From assembly GCF_010820665.1 (NCBI RefSeq), contig NZ_JAAIKC010000018.1:1-64000 (forward strand): a stretch of DNA of 64,000 nt, in the 5' to 3' direction. Positions 17,736 to 26,134 of the stretch are shown one piece after another; within the stretch, counting starts at the first letter, position 1; every line of letters begins with the position of its first letter. The stretch is from Paenibacillus sp. SYP-B3998. Lineage in GTDB: Bacteria; Bacillota; Bacilli; Paenibacillales; NBRC-103111. A program made the position numbers and the translations under genes. The notes under the pieces were generated by a model that saw only the letters and a list, made by a program, of their open reading frames with translations, did not search any database and had not been told where the DNA came from.

Positions 17736-18200
17736 TTAAGATTTCTTTGATAAATCTTTCCCCATACAAATACTTTCTTTATTATTTACGTAGGGTTCAT
17801 AATTTTCAATTTGTTCAAATCCTAATTTATTATATAGTGATATTGCCTCTGGGTTATTAATCCCGGTTTCCAATACTGCACCTATTTTCCCTGCTTCTAA
17901 TGCCCATGCTTCAAGCTCCATTAGTATTGATTTGGCAATACCCTTTCCCCTTTTTTCTTCTTTTACATACATTCTTTTAATTTCGACTATCCTTTCATTT
18001 TCCGTAACTCTAAAACAACCACAACCAACAGCACCGTCATCCTCGTAAGCAACAATTACATATGCATCTAGTTTGACTACGTTGAAAGCAATAAAATTTT
18101 GTTGTGTTTCAGGATATCTATTCCACAAGTCTTTATCCAGTAGTTCGATTAGACTACAAAAATCAGGGTTTTCTGAAGAAGTTCTTTTTATACTAATCAT
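17736..18200 (-). CDS. GNAT-family N-acetyltransferase
   Basis: A 154-residue acetyltransferase of the GNAT fold. The acetyl-CoA pyrophosphate loop is visible as the R/Q-x-x-G-x-G/A pattern in EEKRGKGIAKSIL (about 90-103), followed by the NPEAISLYNKLGF motif typical of the C-terminal half. It transfers an acetyl group from acetyl-CoA to an amine; the acceptor is unknown. AT-rich codon use differs from its neighbours. The start is the second of two adjacent ATGs, six bases after AGGAGG. It is monocistronic, 63 bp from the adenosine deaminase gene. Confidence 0.85.
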   Translation of the reverse strand: MISIKRTSSENPDFCSLIELLDKDLWNRYPETQQNFIAFNVVKLDAYVIVAYEDDGAVGCGCFRVTENERIVEIKRMYVKEEKRGKGIAKSILMELEAWALEAGKIGAVLETGINNPEAISLYNKLGFEQIENYEPYVNNKESICMGKDLSKKS

Positions 18201-18263
18201 CATTAACCTCCTTATTCATCCAGCCAATACACATATTTAGTCGTTACTGATACCATAAAGCCA

Positions 18264-19310
18264 TTAACTAAGCAGTCCTAAAGCATTCAACTCGTCTTCC
18301 ATCTCACGTCTTAGCAAAAGCCTGTCGCTCTCATCCATGAACGCGGCTTCCACACCATTCATAATGAGCTTCACCAACTCAGACTTCGTGAAACCGAATC
18401 GTTCCGTGAGTACGCGATATTCCTTCGTAATATTCGTATTCGAAACGCTGGGATTATCCGTATTGATCGTTATAATTAACCCTTGATCCAAATACTCTCT
18501 TATCGGATAATCATCCCAACCCGCCACTGCCTTCGTTTGAATATTGCTAATGGGGCACATTTCCAAAGGAATCCGGCGATCTTTGATCATTTCCATAATA
18601 GAGCTATTCTCCTTCAAACGCACACCATGCCCGATTCGAACGGCACCCAGATTCATAACAGCCTCGTAAACATTGCTAGCCCCTGCCGCTTCTCCCGCGT
18701 GAATCGTGATAGGAATTCCTAGTCGTTGGGATTCAGCAAATACCTCACGGAAAATTTCTGGTGGATACGAAGCTTCATCGCCTGCTAAATCGACGGCAAC
18801 GACGCCTTTACCTACGAATTTCCCAGCAGCCTCAACTACTTCCTTATTCATCGCGCAGGCGTGATTTCTCATACAGATAGCAATCACACCCGCCCTTACG
18901 CCAAAATCCTGATACGCGCGCTTTAGTCCTTCAATTACGTGATGAATCGTCTCTTCAACGCTGAGCCCGTTGTTCCGATGAAGCTGGGGCGCGAAACGAA
19001 CCTCTACATACTTACAGTTATGTTCGGCAGCTTGTTCAATAACTTCGTAAGCTACTCGTTCTAACGCTTCCGCAGATTGGAGGAACCGTATCGCAAAGTC
19101 GAATTTGCTTAAATATTCGGTAAGACTGCCGCACTCTTCGCCAACGCGCATATGCGGAATCAATCCGACCTTGTCATACACCGGAAGTTCAATGCCTTGA
19201 CGAACAGCCAGCTCCAGAATCGTCTCAGGCTTCATGCTGCCATCCAAGTGCAAATGAAGATCAACTTTAGGTAATCGTGACAATACATCTTCCGTCCAAA
19301 TGGTTTCCAT
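18264..19310 (-). CDS. add: Adenosine deaminase
   Basis: A 348-residue TIM-barrel zinc hydrolase converting adenosine (and deoxyadenosine) to inosine in purine salvage. The N-terminal HLHLDGS supplies two zinc histidines; TIHAGEA carries the third histidine and the catalytic Glu; NTDNPSVS has the zinc Asp pair; and GHGVRL the helper His. Length and motif order match Add. The ATG at 19310 has GGGGAG seven bases upstream; a TTG at 19331 is less likely. Together with the surface 5'-nucleotidase at 2460, it could complete extracellular nucleotide salvage, although they are 14 kb apart. Confidence 0.93.
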   Translation of the reverse strand: METIWTEDVLSRLPKVDLHLHLDGSMKPETILELAVRQGIELPVYDKVGLIPHMRVGEECGSLTEYLSKFDFAIRFLQSAEALERVAYEVIEQAAEHNCKYVEVRFAPQLHRNNGLSVEETIHHVIEGLKRAYQDFGVRAGVIAICMRNHACAMNKEVVEAAGKFVGKGVVAVDLAGDEASYPPEIFREVFAESQRLGIPITIHAGEAAGASNVYEAVMNLGAVRIGHGVRLKENSSIMEMIKDRRIPLEMCPISNIQTKAVAGWDDYPIREYLDQGLIITINTDNPSVSNTNITKEYRVLTERFGFTKSELVKLIMNGVEAAFMDESDRLLLRREMEDELNALGLLS

Positions 19311-19362
19311 CCTCCAGCTCCCCTCTTCCAAATCGGATAAGCAGCCATAAACAATTTTAATT

Positions 19363-19391
19363 ACTTTAAAACAATGTTATTATTATGTCAA
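19363..19391 (-). promoter_or_regulatory. promoter of adenosine deaminase gene
   Basis: Minus strand -35 TTGACA (19386-19391), 17-bp spacer, -10 TAAAGT (19363-19368), in very AT-rich DNA. Confidence 0.5.
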
Positions 19392-19468
19392 TATATATAA
19401 CACAATTTCTTCATTTTATTATATGTGTAATATTACATTACGTTAATATGACGTAATTGAACATTAAA

Positions 19469-19503
19469 AATTCCGCACAGCGATTACTCCTCCGCGCGGA
19501 ATT
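19469..19503 (-). terminator. terminator of the AlkD-like gene
   Basis: Minus strand AATTCCGC / GCGGAATT stem followed by TTTT, 13 bp after the stop at 19516. Confidence 0.75.
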
Positions 19504-19515
19504 CTTAGACAATCC

Positions 19516-20202
19516 TTATTTCAATTCACTTCGATGAATCGCCTTCAGAGCTTCTCGCACACTTAGCGGCGAAAGTTCCGTAGTCGCGACGAAAGCGCGA
19601 ACCGCCTCGGCATCCGTCTTCGAGTACTCGCGAAGCGCCCAGCCAATCGCTTTGCGGATGAAAAACTCTTTGGAATCCGCCATGCGCCGAATACAGTCGA
19701 AGAGCAGCGGCACATCTGTCTTTTGCTTGTACTTGAGCTGAAATAGGATGGCTGTGCGCTGCAGCCACATATTATCAGAAACTAGCCACTTCTCCACAGA
19801 AGCTGGGATTAACTCTGGAAACTGCTGCAAATAGTAGCCAATCAAATGATCGGCGATAATATCCACAGTATCCCACCATGACTTCGTCACCACGAAGCCT
19901 TCAAGTACTTCAAGATGAGACTTCTCAAGTTCCTTGCGCAGCTTGACTAAGATCATCATGGCGGTATAAGCGAACTCTCGCTCCGGCAATTGCCATAATT
20001 CCTGAGCGATCTGAACGCCTTCGTCTGCCTTTGGGAATCCATGTTCTTTCCAAAACTGCTTCGTAAGGGCCACACGTTCTGGATTTTTAATCCCTAGGAA
20101 TGGGAACTGATTGCGCATATACGCTTCCATGGAAGGCGCATAAGATGCGTTATGATGTTCGCGCAGCCACATTTCAAACTTGTCCGTGTAAGGTAATGAC
20201 AT
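19516..20202 (-). CDS. DNA alkylation repair glycosylase, AlkD family
   Basis: A 228-residue all-helical HEAT-like-repeat protein. The key residues of B. cereus AlkD are recognisable: WWDTVD holds the Trp and catalytic Asp, and FFIRKAIGWALREYS contains the Arg and the second DNA-contacting Trp. AlkD removes N3- and N7-alkylated purines without base flipping, starting base-excision repair. The length and C-terminal SPLSVREAL segment also fit. The start follows AAGGAGG. It is expressed alone. The family assignment is strong; substrate preference cannot be read from sequence. Confidence 0.9.
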   Translation of the reverse strand: MSLPYTDKFEMWLREHHNASYAPSMEAYMRNQFPFLGIKNPERVALTKQFWKEHGFPKADEGVQIAQELWQLPEREFAYTAMMILVKLRKELEKSHLEVLEGFVVTKSWWDTVDIIADHLIGYYLQQFPELIPASVEKWLVSDNMWLQRTAILFQLKYKQKTDVPLLFDCIRRMADSKEFFIRKAIGWALREYSKTDAEAVRAFVATTELSPLSVREALKAIHRSELK

Positions 20203-20324
20203 GATAGCAAGCCTCCTTTTCGCCGAATACGCTAGGCCTTTATTGTAGCAATTCTACCCCAATTCGGGTATGCTTATAGCAGAATTTTCATAGATCGACT
20301 ACTTTTCGGATCGGAGAGGACTAC

Positions 20325-21125
20325 ATGACTTACAAACTGGTAGCTGCTGATTTAGACGATACGCTGTTGCGCGACGACCTAACGATTTCACAAGAAACGA
20401 TCGATGCGATGCATCAAGCTGTCGCCCAAGGTGTCACTGTAACGATCGCTACGGGAAGAAGCTTTCCCTCGGCTGCGAAAATTGCGAAGCAAATCGGGCT
20501 CAACGTGCCAATTATTACGTATCAAGGCGCCTTAATCAAAAATTTATTGGACGAGGAAGTACTCTATGAGCGAACTGTCCCTCTGGAGAGTGCCCGCTTT
20601 CTACTCGATTTCTGCGAGAAAAGAAATCTTCATCTTCAGCTATACCATGGTGATGAACTGTACGCCGCTGAGGATAACGACAAGATCAAAAATTACGTGC
20701 GTCTTTCCAAGACGCCTTATATCATAGGAGATCTGCGACAATGGATCGACATCCCGCAACCGAAGCTGCTTATCGTCGATCAACCTGAGGTTTGCGACCA
20801 ACTGCGGGAAGAGCTCCTGCCTCTGCTCGGTGACAACATGCACATCACCAAGTCCAAACCGCACTATCTGGAATTCATGCACAAAGAAGGCACCAAAGGA
20901 CATGCGATTGAGTTCCTCGCACAGCACATCGGCTGCAGTCTCGACGAAGTTATCGCGCTTGGCGATGCTTGGAATGACCGTGAAATGCTCGAAGTTGCAG
21001 GACTTGGCGTTGCCATGGATAATGCTTTGCCCGAGCTGAAAGCGTTGGCGAACTATGTAACAACGAGTAACAACGAGGATGGCGTACGCCACGTGATAGA
21101 GAAATTCATTCTAGAAAAGAACTAG
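20325..21125 (+). CDS. HAD-superfamily Cof-type phosphatase
   Basis: A 266-residue HAD-IIB hydrolase. Motif I is DLDDTLL (nucleophile Asp, with acid/base Asp two residues on), motif II a Thr in ITIATGRS-like VTIATGRSF, motif III a Lys in the KGHAIEFL region and motif IV GDAWNDREM. These are soluble Mg-dependent phosphatases acting on sugar phosphates, FMN, PLP and other small phosphorylated metabolites with broad specificity. The start follows GGAGAGGA. It has its own terminator (21131-21175) and no operon partner. Confidence 0.9.
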   Translation: MTYKLVAADLDDTLLRDDLTISQETIDAMHQAVAQGVTVTIATGRSFPSAAKIAKQIGLNVPIITYQGALIKNLLDEEVLYERTVPLESARFLLDFCEKRNLHLQLYHGDELYAAEDNDKIKNYVRLSKTPYIIGDLRQWIDIPQPKLLIVDQPEVCDQLREELLPLLGDNMHITKSKPHYLEFMHKEGTKGHAIEFLAQHIGCSLDEVIALGDAWNDREMLEVAGLGVAMDNALPELKALANYVTTSNNEDGVRHVIEKFILEKN

Positions 21126-21130
21126 CATAA

Positions 21131-21175
21131 AACGATCTCGATTCGCAAGTTAACCTTGCCATCGGATCGTTTTTC
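21131..21175 (+). terminator. terminator of the Cof-type phosphatase gene
   Basis: AACGATC / GATCGTT outer stem with an inner GCAAG / CTTGC stem, followed by T4. Confidence 0.75.
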
Positions 21176-21260
21176 CATTTATAGTGTTAGCCGTAGAATG
21201 TCCGTCATAACATAGGGACATAGCAACCACTCTACAGCTACACTTTGGAGGTGTTTCCAC

Positions 21261-22877
21261 ATGGAAAATTTCCCATTAACACTACGCTCTCTTTTTGAAC
21301 GTTCGCAATCCTTATTCCCAAAAAAGGAAGTTGTTTCGCGTACTAGCTCCGGCATCCACCGCTACACGTATGCGGATTTTGGGCGGAGAGCGAAGCAGCT
21401 GTCCAGCTCCTTACAGACTCTAGGCGTTAAAGCTGGGGATCGCATCGCTACTTTCGCGTGGAATCACCATTGGCATCTTGAGGCTTATTTCGCCATCCCC
21501 TGTATGGAAGCTGTCCTGCATACGGTTAACATACGGCTCCCAACTGAGCATATTGCCTACATTCTCAATCATGCGGAAGATCGCTTCCTACTCCTTGATG
21601 AATGCCTATTGCCCCTCATCGAAAAAATTCAAGATCAATTAACCACGATCGAAGGCTACATTCTGATAACGGATAAAAAGGAACTTCCGCCTACTTCTTT
21701 ACATCCAATCTACTTATATGAGAACATGATAGAAAGCGGCGATCCTTCCTTTGAGTATGCATCAAATATAGATGAAAGCGCTCCCGCGGGGATGTGCTAC
21801 ACGTCCGCTACTACCGGTAATCCCAAGGGTGTCGTTTACTCGCACCGTGGCATTTATTTGCATTCGCTTGCCATTGGACTTGCCGATACGCTCGGTCTAT
21901 CCGAACGGGATATCGTTATGCCCATCGTCCCGATGTTTCACGTCAATGCATGGGGTCTTCCCTTTGCCTCGGTTTGGTTCGGTAGCAAACAAGTACTTCC
22001 CGGGCCAGCGCCTACGCCCGATATATTGCTGCGTTTGATCGCTGACGAAAAGGTAACGATTGCAGCAGGCGTTCCCACCGTTTGGACTGCGTCACTCAAA
22101 GTCCAAGAAGCGCTGCAAGTGGATTTAACGAGTCTGCGCGCCGTGGTTTGCGGCGGTTCAGCTGCACCACGCAGTCTGATTGAAAGCTACGAGCAGCGGC
22201 TGAAAGTGCCCTTCTATCATGCATACGGTTTGACGGAAACGAGCCCGCTCGTCACCGTATCTCGCCTCAAGAGCTATCAAGAAGAGGCGCTTATGGATGA
22301 GCAGCTCACCACACGAGCCACACAAGGTTTGCTGGTACCAGGGCTTGATATGAGAATCGTTGGCCCACGAGGGGACGTTCAGTGGAACGGTCAAGAGATG
22401 GGCGAGATTTTGCTTCGCGGACCTTGGGTGGCGACGCAATATTACAAAGATGAGCGAACACAAGAATCGTTCCAAGATGGATGGTTTCATTCGGGAGATA
22501 TCGCTGTAATTGACCAGGAAGGGTTCGTGAAGCTGGTCGACAGAGTGAAAGATTTGGTCAAAAGCGGCGGCGAATGGATTTCCTCGCTCGATTTGGAGAA
22601 CGCTTTAATGGCCCACTCTAACGTATTCGAGGCTTGCGTCATCGGTGTTCCTCATCCGAAGTGGGATGAACGTCCTCTCGCTTTTGTTGTCCTCAAAGAC
22701 GCCGCTCTGCAAGCAGGCGACAAAGATGATCTACTGAGCTTTCTTACGGACAAATTTACGAAGTGGTGGATTCCTGATGATGTTATTTTTCTTCATGAAA
22801 TTCCGAGGTCGTCCGTGGGCAAATTTTTGAAACGCGAGCTTCGTGAGCAATACCACACTTATTTTACAGCAGACTAG
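21261..22877 (+). CDS. Acyl-CoA synthetase (medium/long-chain fatty acid-CoA ligase type)
   Basis: A 538-residue ANL-superfamily ligase that activates a fatty acid to acyl-AMP and then acyl-CoA. The ATP loop is TSATTGNPKGVVYSH, the A5 motif YGLTETSP, the A7 Asp in WFHSGDIA and the hinge/A8 region RVKDLVKSGGEWIS; the C-terminal catalytic Lys is in SVGKFLKREL. The set of motifs is that of AlkK/FadD-like medium- to long-chain ligases. The gene starts after TTTGGAGG. A decayed thioesterase and a 2,4-dienoyl-CoA reductase follow on the same strand, suggesting an unsaturated fatty-acid degradation cluster. Confidence 0.9.
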   Translation: MENFPLTLRSLFERSQSLFPKKEVVSRTSSGIHRYTYADFGRRAKQLSSSLQTLGVKAGDRIATFAWNHHWHLEAYFAIPCMEAVLHTVNIRLPTEHIAYILNHAEDRFLLLDECLLPLIEKIQDQLTTIEGYILITDKKELPPTSLHPIYLYENMIESGDPSFEYASNIDESAPAGMCYTSATTGNPKGVVYSHRGIYLHSLAIGLADTLGLSERDIVMPIVPMFHVNAWGLPFASVWFGSKQVLPGPAPTPDILLRLIADEKVTIAAGVPTVWTASLKVQEALQVDLTSLRAVVCGGSAAPRSLIESYEQRLKVPFYHAYGLTETSPLVTVSRLKSYQEEALMDEQLTTRATQGLLVPGLDMRIVGPRGDVQWNGQEMGEILLRGPWVATQYYKDERTQESFQDGWFHSGDIAVIDQEGFVKLVDRVKDLVKSGGEWISSLDLENALMAHSNVFEACVIGVPHPKWDERPLAFVVLKDAALQAGDKDDLLSFLTDKFTKWWIPDDVIFLHEIPRSSVGKFLKRELREQYHTYFTAD

Positions 22878-22884
22878 ACCCGCC

Positions 22885-23146
22885 ATGAACAATCCAGAAT
22901 TAGAAGGCTTTCGCTTTTATTCCCCAACAAAAGTGCGTTTCTGCGAAACGGATGCCAACGGATATCTGAGCCACGTCTCATCTGTCATTTAAATGGAACA
23001 AGTTGGCTGTGACAATATGAGCATTTCAACGATACACTCGTAATTTACATAAAAGTGAGCCGACTCGGTACCTCGTCGATTTAGCTGAACGTATTCAACA
23101 ATTCGAGACAACGTTTGCCCAAAATCAAAACTCCCCAAACAAATAA
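22885..23146 (+). pseudogene. decayed acyl-CoA thioesterase (hotdog-fold) remnant
   Basis: Translation from the ATG at 22885 gives a thioesterase-like N terminus, including the motif VRFCETDANGYLSHVSSVI, then a TAA at 22990-22992 where a Tyr is expected (the next residues, MEQVGCDNM, continue the family pattern YMEQ). A second stop follows at about 23041. From 23051 to 23146, in a different frame, a C-terminal-like piece (YLVDLAERIQQFE) ends at TAA. The intact family is about 140 residues, so roughly 200 bp of the middle is missing. It lies eight bases after the ligase stop and 34 bp before the reductase. Confidence 0.75.
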
Positions 23147-23180
23147 TTAATAATGGAATTCTCATGAAGGGTGTTGGCCT

Positions 23181-24032
23181 ATGTTTGAGCAGACGCTTTT
23201 GAAAGATAAAGTCATTCTCATTACGGGGGGCGGCACGGGGCTTGGTCGTGCGATGGGGGAGAAATTTCTATCTCTAGGCGCCAAACTTGCGATCACAAGC
23301 CGCCGCGATGAAGTATTGGCCCAAGCTGCTGCCGAAATGAGCGGCGATGGCAAAGAAGTTTTCTACAAAAGCTGCGACGTTCGAGACCCTCTCCAAATTC
23401 AAGAGATGGTGAATGCCGTTGAACAGCACTATGGCCGTATTGACGTACTGATCAATAACGCGGCTGGCAACTTCGCCAGCCCAACAGAGAACCTCTCCCC
23501 GCGCGCCGTGGATGCCGTTCTAAACATAGTCCTACACGGCACGTTTTACACAACGCTGGAAGTTGGTAAAAGATGGATCGAGCAAGGTGTTGGGGGCACG
23601 ATGCTCAATATCGTAACCTCCTATGCTTCGACGGGCTCCGCATTTGTAGTACCCTCGGCTGCGGCCAAGGCCGGCGTGCTCGCCCTAACGCGCTCGCTTG
23701 CCGTCGAGTGGGCGCGACACGGCATACGGCAAGTCGCCATCGCCCCAGGGCTATTCCCGACCGACGGTGCTTGGAGCCGATTGGCCCCTACACCTGAGCT
23801 GTCGGAGAAGCTGCTGAATCGCGTTCCGCTGCGACGGGTTGGAGAGAAGGAAGAGCTAGCCAACTTGGCCGCTTATCTCATTTCAGACTATGCCGCTTAC
23901 ATCAACGGCGAAGTTGTCACCATTGACGGCGGCGAATGGCTTCAAGGCGCCGGGCAATTCAACGATCTGCTCGAAGTAACCGATGAGCAGTGGATTGACC
24001 TCGCCGAAATGACACGCAAAGGTAAATCTTAA
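23181..24032 (+). CDS. 2,4-dienoyl-CoA reductase, SDR type
   Basis: A 283-residue short-chain dehydrogenase. The cofactor motif TGGGTGLGR and NNAAGNF (Ala replaces the usual Gly of NNAG) are typical of dienoyl-CoA reductases, as is the lack of a canonical Tyr-x3-Lys, where Ser-x3-Lys occurs instead (PSAAAKAG). The C-terminal IDGGEWLQ closes the fold. It would reduce 2,4-dienoyl-CoA to an enoyl-CoA with NADPH, allowing beta-oxidation of unsaturated fatty acids, as does B. subtilis FadH (YkuF). The acyl-CoA ligase upstream supports this. It is followed by a bidirectional terminator. Confidence 0.87.
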   Translation: MFEQTLLKDKVILITGGGTGLGRAMGEKFLSLGAKLAITSRRDEVLAQAAAEMSGDGKEVFYKSCDVRDPLQIQEMVNAVEQHYGRIDVLINNAAGNFASPTENLSPRAVDAVLNIVLHGTFYTTLEVGKRWIEQGVGGTMLNIVTSYASTGSAFVVPSAAAKAGVLALTRSLAVEWARHGIRQVAIAPGLFPTDGAWSRLAPTPELSEKLLNRVPLRRVGEKEELANLAAYLISDYAAYINGEVVTIDGGEWLQGAGQFNDLLEVTDEQWIDLAEMTRKGKS

Positions 24033-24040
24033 GTATAAGC

Positions 24041-24095
24041 AAAAAATCGCCAGTCCTTTCGGCTCTAAATAGAGTCCGGTGGATGGCGATTTTTT
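24041..24095. terminator. bidirectional terminator
   Basis: AAAAAATCGCC / GGCGATTTTTT ends a long stem-loop between the reductase gene (plus) and the DUF2653 gene (minus, ending at 24115). Confidence 0.85.
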
Positions 24096-24114
24096 GTTTA
24101 TTATAGATCGTCTT

Positions 24115-24435
24115 CTAACGCTCTACGATAACATCGGCGCTGAAGCTGCGGGAAGAATCATCCCAGTTCATCTTAACCAGCAGCCGATCTGCGCGGAACG
24201 AATAATAAGAAGACAAGTAAACCGAAACAGCATCAATAACTTGTTGTTGATTCAAATAGTGCTGTTTGCCATAGATTGAGCCTTTGGCCGAAAAGCCATG
24301 ACGCTCCTCATAGGACACTTGAACATCATGAACGTTGTGAGGAGCACTTCCCTCTACGCGACCGTGATTGTCCTGCGAGGCAATAAAGACGTGAACGGAA
24401 TCAAGAACATCTTGTTCATCGAGAAATAGATTCAT
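24115..24435 (-). CDS. DUF2653 family protein (YxcD-like)
   Basis: A 106-residue soluble protein with no membrane segment. Its start MNLFLDEQDVLDSVHVFIA and the alternating helix/strand content match the DUF2653 (YxcD) family of Bacillales, whose function is unknown. The gene lies three bases after the stop of a Ser/Gly-rich membrane protein gene, so the two form an operon, and the two products are likely to work together. Confidence 0.75.
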   Translation of the reverse strand: MNLFLDEQDVLDSVHVFIASQDNHGRVEGSAPHNVHDVQVSYEERHGFSAKGSIYGKQHYLNQQQVIDAVSVYLSSYYSFRADRLLVKMNWDDSSRSFSADVIVER

Positions 24436-24438
24436 CGT

Positions 24439-25071
24439 TTAGTAGCTCCTTCTTCTTCTGATTGATTGAACGACCTTCATCACGATAGCAATGACTGCAA
24501 TGATCAGAATGATGTCAATCAACATCGAGAGAAACGAGAACGATTGGTTCACATAACCGCCACCAGCAGCAGGGTAAGAGCCTCCCCAAGGGTGAAGCAT
24601 CGAGCCTAGGAACGTACCCGCAGCGAATGCTCCAACCATCGGCCACATGCTGCTGCCCATACGAGATCCAGTCGGAACCGTGTTTGAATACGTGCTTTTG
24701 TTATAATAGCTTTTTCCTGTATTCGGATTCACTGTACTTCCGTTCGTTACATTGGAGGAAGGACGTTGAAATCCTGTGCTGTTTGTCGCTCCGCCGCTTG
24801 TGCTGCCGCCATTGTTAGACATGTTCGGCACTGTCGACTTACTGGATGAGCCTCCGCTGAAGCCTGATGAGCTTCCGCTATCCGAAGTGCTTGGCGCTGT
24901 TTTGCTGCTCGAGCCTCCACTGAAATTAGAATTGGATTTGGATCCCGTAGAGAAGGAACCGGATCTGGACGAAGTGCTAGGCGAGCTACCCTTCGCGTCA
25001 GCGATGGAGATATTGGCTGTGTTGGCCAGCAATAAAACGGCCGTCATAATTGCAATTACTTTGGTTTTCAT
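24439..25071 (-). CDS. Ser/Gly/Thr-rich secreted or membrane protein
   Basis: A 210-residue protein, unnamed. It has an N-terminal signal-like helix (about 6-27), a low-complexity region (about 28-130) rich in Ser, Gly, Thr and Asn with repeated FSGGSSSKT/FSGGSSSKS units, a Gly/Met-rich hydrophobic hairpin (about 140-165), and a C-terminal membrane helix (about 180-200) followed by a basic tail (RRRRSY). The layout predicts a disordered extracytoplasmic stalk anchored at both ends. The ATG at 25071 has AAGGTGG upstream; a GTG at 25083 is inside that site. It is cotranscribed with the DUF2653 gene. Confidence 0.7.
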   Translation of the reverse strand: MKTKVIAIMTAVLLLANTANISIADAKGSSPSTSSRSGSFSTGSKSNSNFSGGSSSKTAPSTSDSGSSSGFSGGSSSKSTVPNMSNNGGSTSGGATNSTGFQRPSSNVTNGSTVNPNTGKSYYNKSTYSNTVPTGSRMGSSMWPMVGAFAAGTFLGSMLHPWGGSYPAAGGGYVNQSFSFLSMLIDIILIIAVIAIVMKVVQSIRRRRSY

Positions 25072-25150
25072 TTTGGTTTCCACCTTGTCTGTTTGTCGTA
25101 TATGTATATATACGAAGTCACGAATCGATAAGTTTCAATAAATACAAACA

Positions 25151-25180
25151 AAGTCAGACAGCTTCACAGCTATCTGACTT
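25151..25180 (-). terminator. terminator at the end of the 26-34 kb sugar locus
   Basis: AAGTCAGACAGCT / AGCTATCTGACTT, a 13-base stem with one mismatch and a TCAC loop, T-rich on both sides. It is best placed to end the minus-strand operon finishing at 25214. Confidence 0.8.
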
Positions 25181-25213
25181 TTCTTCCATATGTACAACAA
25201 AACAAGATCAAAC

Positions 25214-26107
25214 TCAATCCGTTTTATTTTGAAACTGACGAATAAATTTCACAGCTTGGCGAATATCGGCCTCTGGATTGTTGCCGACCTCTCTTTCGAT
25301 GGTCAAATAACCCGTATATCCGATATCTCTAAGTGCACGGAAATAAGCGCCGAACGGTACATTGCCCTCTCCAAGCGGCAATTCGGCGAAAGCATTACCT
25401 TCGGAGCCTGAGGCCATTTCAGCAATCTTATCATGGTCCATCCCCTCAAAGCCAAGGGCTCCGTAAACGAGACGCGGATCGATCTCACGATACCGAATCC
25501 CGTCTTTGACATGGGTATGCACGATGTATTCCTTCAATATATGCACTCCTTGCACTGGATCGTCACCGGTTACCATAATCATGTTCGCTGGATCGAAATT
25601 AACAGAAACGCCCTTCGTGCTTAGCGTGTCCAGAAAATTCCGCAAGTGTTCAGCCGTTTCCGGGCCTGTCTCGATGGCAAAAAATGCGCCTTTGCTATGC
25701 GCATATTGCCCGAGCTCCTCGCAAGCCTGCTGCATGCTTAAGTAAACCTCGCTCTGCGTGTCCTCCGGCACGATGCCAATATGCGTCGTTACAATGTTCG
25801 TACCGAGATCAAGAGCGAGGTCAAGAATGCGTTTGGATTTCTCGATTTTAGCAGGGTTCGCCGCCCTATCCTGAAAGCCATGGCCCCCTAAATCGCCGCA
25901 CAGCGCAGAGATTTCAAGACCAAGCGAAGCGATATAGGCTTTAAGTTCCAGTCGATCCGCACTGGTCAAATGATCGGGGTCCATTTCCCCGCTGACGGCA
26001 TAAATCTGCACGCCGTCGGCTCCCGCTTCCTTTGCTTTCTTCAAACCTTCTCTCACGCCTACACCGAAGCTATCGACGATAATACCGATTGGATTCGTTA
26101 AAGCCAT
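25214..26107 (-). CDS. Sugar phosphate isomerase/epimerase (AP-endonuclease-2 TIM-barrel family)
   Basis: A 297-residue xylose-isomerase-like TIM barrel, as in IolE/IolI and D-tagatose 3-epimerase relatives. Metal ligands are likely in TTHIGI, AIETGPETAEH, SVNFDPANM and HTHVKDG, and the final ERE in LTIEREVG is typical. Such enzymes isomerise or dehydrate sugars or cyclitols imported by a linked ABC system. It is the last gene of the minus-strand chain 33920-25214, after a Gfo/Idh/MocA dehydrogenase, a pairing typical of inositol-like or ketosugar pathways. The substrate is not certain. Confidence 0.85.
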   Translation of the reverse strand: MALTNPIGIIVDSFGVGVREGLKKAKEAGADGVQIYAVSGEMDPDHLTSADRLELKAYIASLGLEISALCGDLGGHGFQDRAANPAKIEKSKRILDLALDLGTNIVTTHIGIVPEDTQSEVYLSMQQACEELGQYAHSKGAFFAIETGPETAEHLRNFLDTLSTKGVSVNFDPANMIMVTGDDPVQGVHILKEYIVHTHVKDGIRYREIDPRLVYGALGFEGMDHDKIAEMASGSEGNAFAELPLGEGNVPFGAYFRALRDIGYTGYLTIEREVGNNPEADIRQAVKFIRQFQNKTD

Positions 26108-26134
26108 CTGCTCTTCCCCCCATCTGTATCGGAA

